A stretch of DNA of 6,741 bases from Methanospirillum sp. (GTDB taxonomy: Archaea > Halobacteriota > Methanomicrobia > Methanomicrobiales > Methanospirillaceae). Position 1 is the stretch's first letter. Each line of letters begins with the position of its first letter. The position numbers were made by a program, and so were the translations under genes. Of this stretch, positions 6,476 to 6,741 are shown in pieces. Under the pieces are notes generated by a model. It was not told the DNA's origin and searched no databases. It was given only the letters and a program-made list of their open reading frames with translations. Location: the NCBI GenBank assembly GCA_028679485.1, contig JAJRBL010000096.1, forward strand, positions 1 through 6,741, in the 5' to 3' direction.

Positions 6476-6741
6476 ATGATCGACGATTCGTTGCTTCGTG
6501 AACTGAAAGAGATCGGGATGAGCGAATACGAGGCGAAGGTGTACGTGATCCTGTCAGCCTTGCGGGTGGCAAGTGCCCGGGAGATACACGAACAGACCAG
6601 GATTCCCCGTGGCAGAATTTACGAGACCCTTACCTCGCTTGCCCAGAAAGGGTATATCGCCTCTTCAGGCAGATCCCCGGTACGGTACTCGCCGGTAGAC
6701 GTTATCCAGACGTTCGAACGTCTCAAACGGGAGTCGGTGAA
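6476..6741 (+). CDS. TrmB-family winged-helix transcriptional regulator, C-terminus cut by the window edge
   Basis: The first 88 residues are visible and form the typical TrmB N-terminal DNA-binding domain. A lead helix ELKEIGMSEYEAKVYVILS (9-27) is followed by the helix-turn-helix SAREIHEQTRIPRGRIYETLTSL (33-55) and the wing KGYIASSGRSPVRYSPVDV (58-76). The start of a linker or coiled region, IQTFERLKRESV, follows. TrmB proteins are mainly archaeal and often control sugar or other transport genes, sensing ligand through a C-terminal domain that is not visible here. The ATG at 6476 is preferred because TrmB proteins usually begin a few residues before the first helix. An in-frame ATG at 6431 would add 15 residues (MVKYEESAPAPGSCK) but leave only 17 nt to the divergent MFS start and place the AT box inside the gene. 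Neither has a clear ribosome binding site. Confidence 0.85.
   Translation, partial: MIDDSLLRELKEIGMSEYEAKVYVILSALRVASAREIHEQTRIPRGRIYETLTSLAQKGYIASSGRSPVRYSPVDVIQTFERLKRESV

Overview
The window looks like a chromosomal segment of a methanogenic euryarchaeon, most likely from or near the order Methanomicrobiales. That placement is inference. It rests on a TrmB-family regulator, archaeal-style AT-rich promoter boxes in a moderately GC-rich sequence, sparse Shine-Dalgarno sites and the overall style of the proteins. No rRNA or other taxonomic marker is present. I see no mobile element, CRISPR array, tRNA or rRNA. Coding density is high, and no gap between genes exceeds about 160 bases.

Left third (minus strand, reading leftward): a von Willebrand factor A (VWA) protein of the TerY type is followed 12 nt later, in the same reading frame, by a PP2C-type protein phosphatase that runs off the left edge. 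The pair matches two of the three parts of the known TerY-phosphorylation triad (VWA, PP2C and a Ser/Thr kinase). The kinase, if present, should lie just beyond the left edge.

Middle (plus strand): an adenine deaminase gene (ade) diverges from the VWA gene across a 101-nt spacer that holds one AT-rich box, which could serve both directions, and a palindromic candidate operator. It is followed 159 nt later by a complete small-subunit haem catalase (katA) with its own ribosome binding site. Ade supplies purine salvage (adenine to hypoxanthine). The catalase supplies peroxide defence, which is notable if the host is a strict anaerobe.

Right third: a 12-helix MFS transporter on the minus strand converges on the catalase and diverges from a TrmB-family winged-helix regulator that is cut by the right edge. 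Their 62-nt spacer has a single near-symmetric AT box. The regulator probably controls the transporter or itself.

The best leads are the TerY-like module, including a single in-frame UAG separating VWA from PP2C, and the ade-catalase tandem. Next come the catalase leader with its nested inverted repeats, the ade leader palindrome and the possible start-site puzzle in ade. None of these amounts to a clearly new system on this sequence alone.
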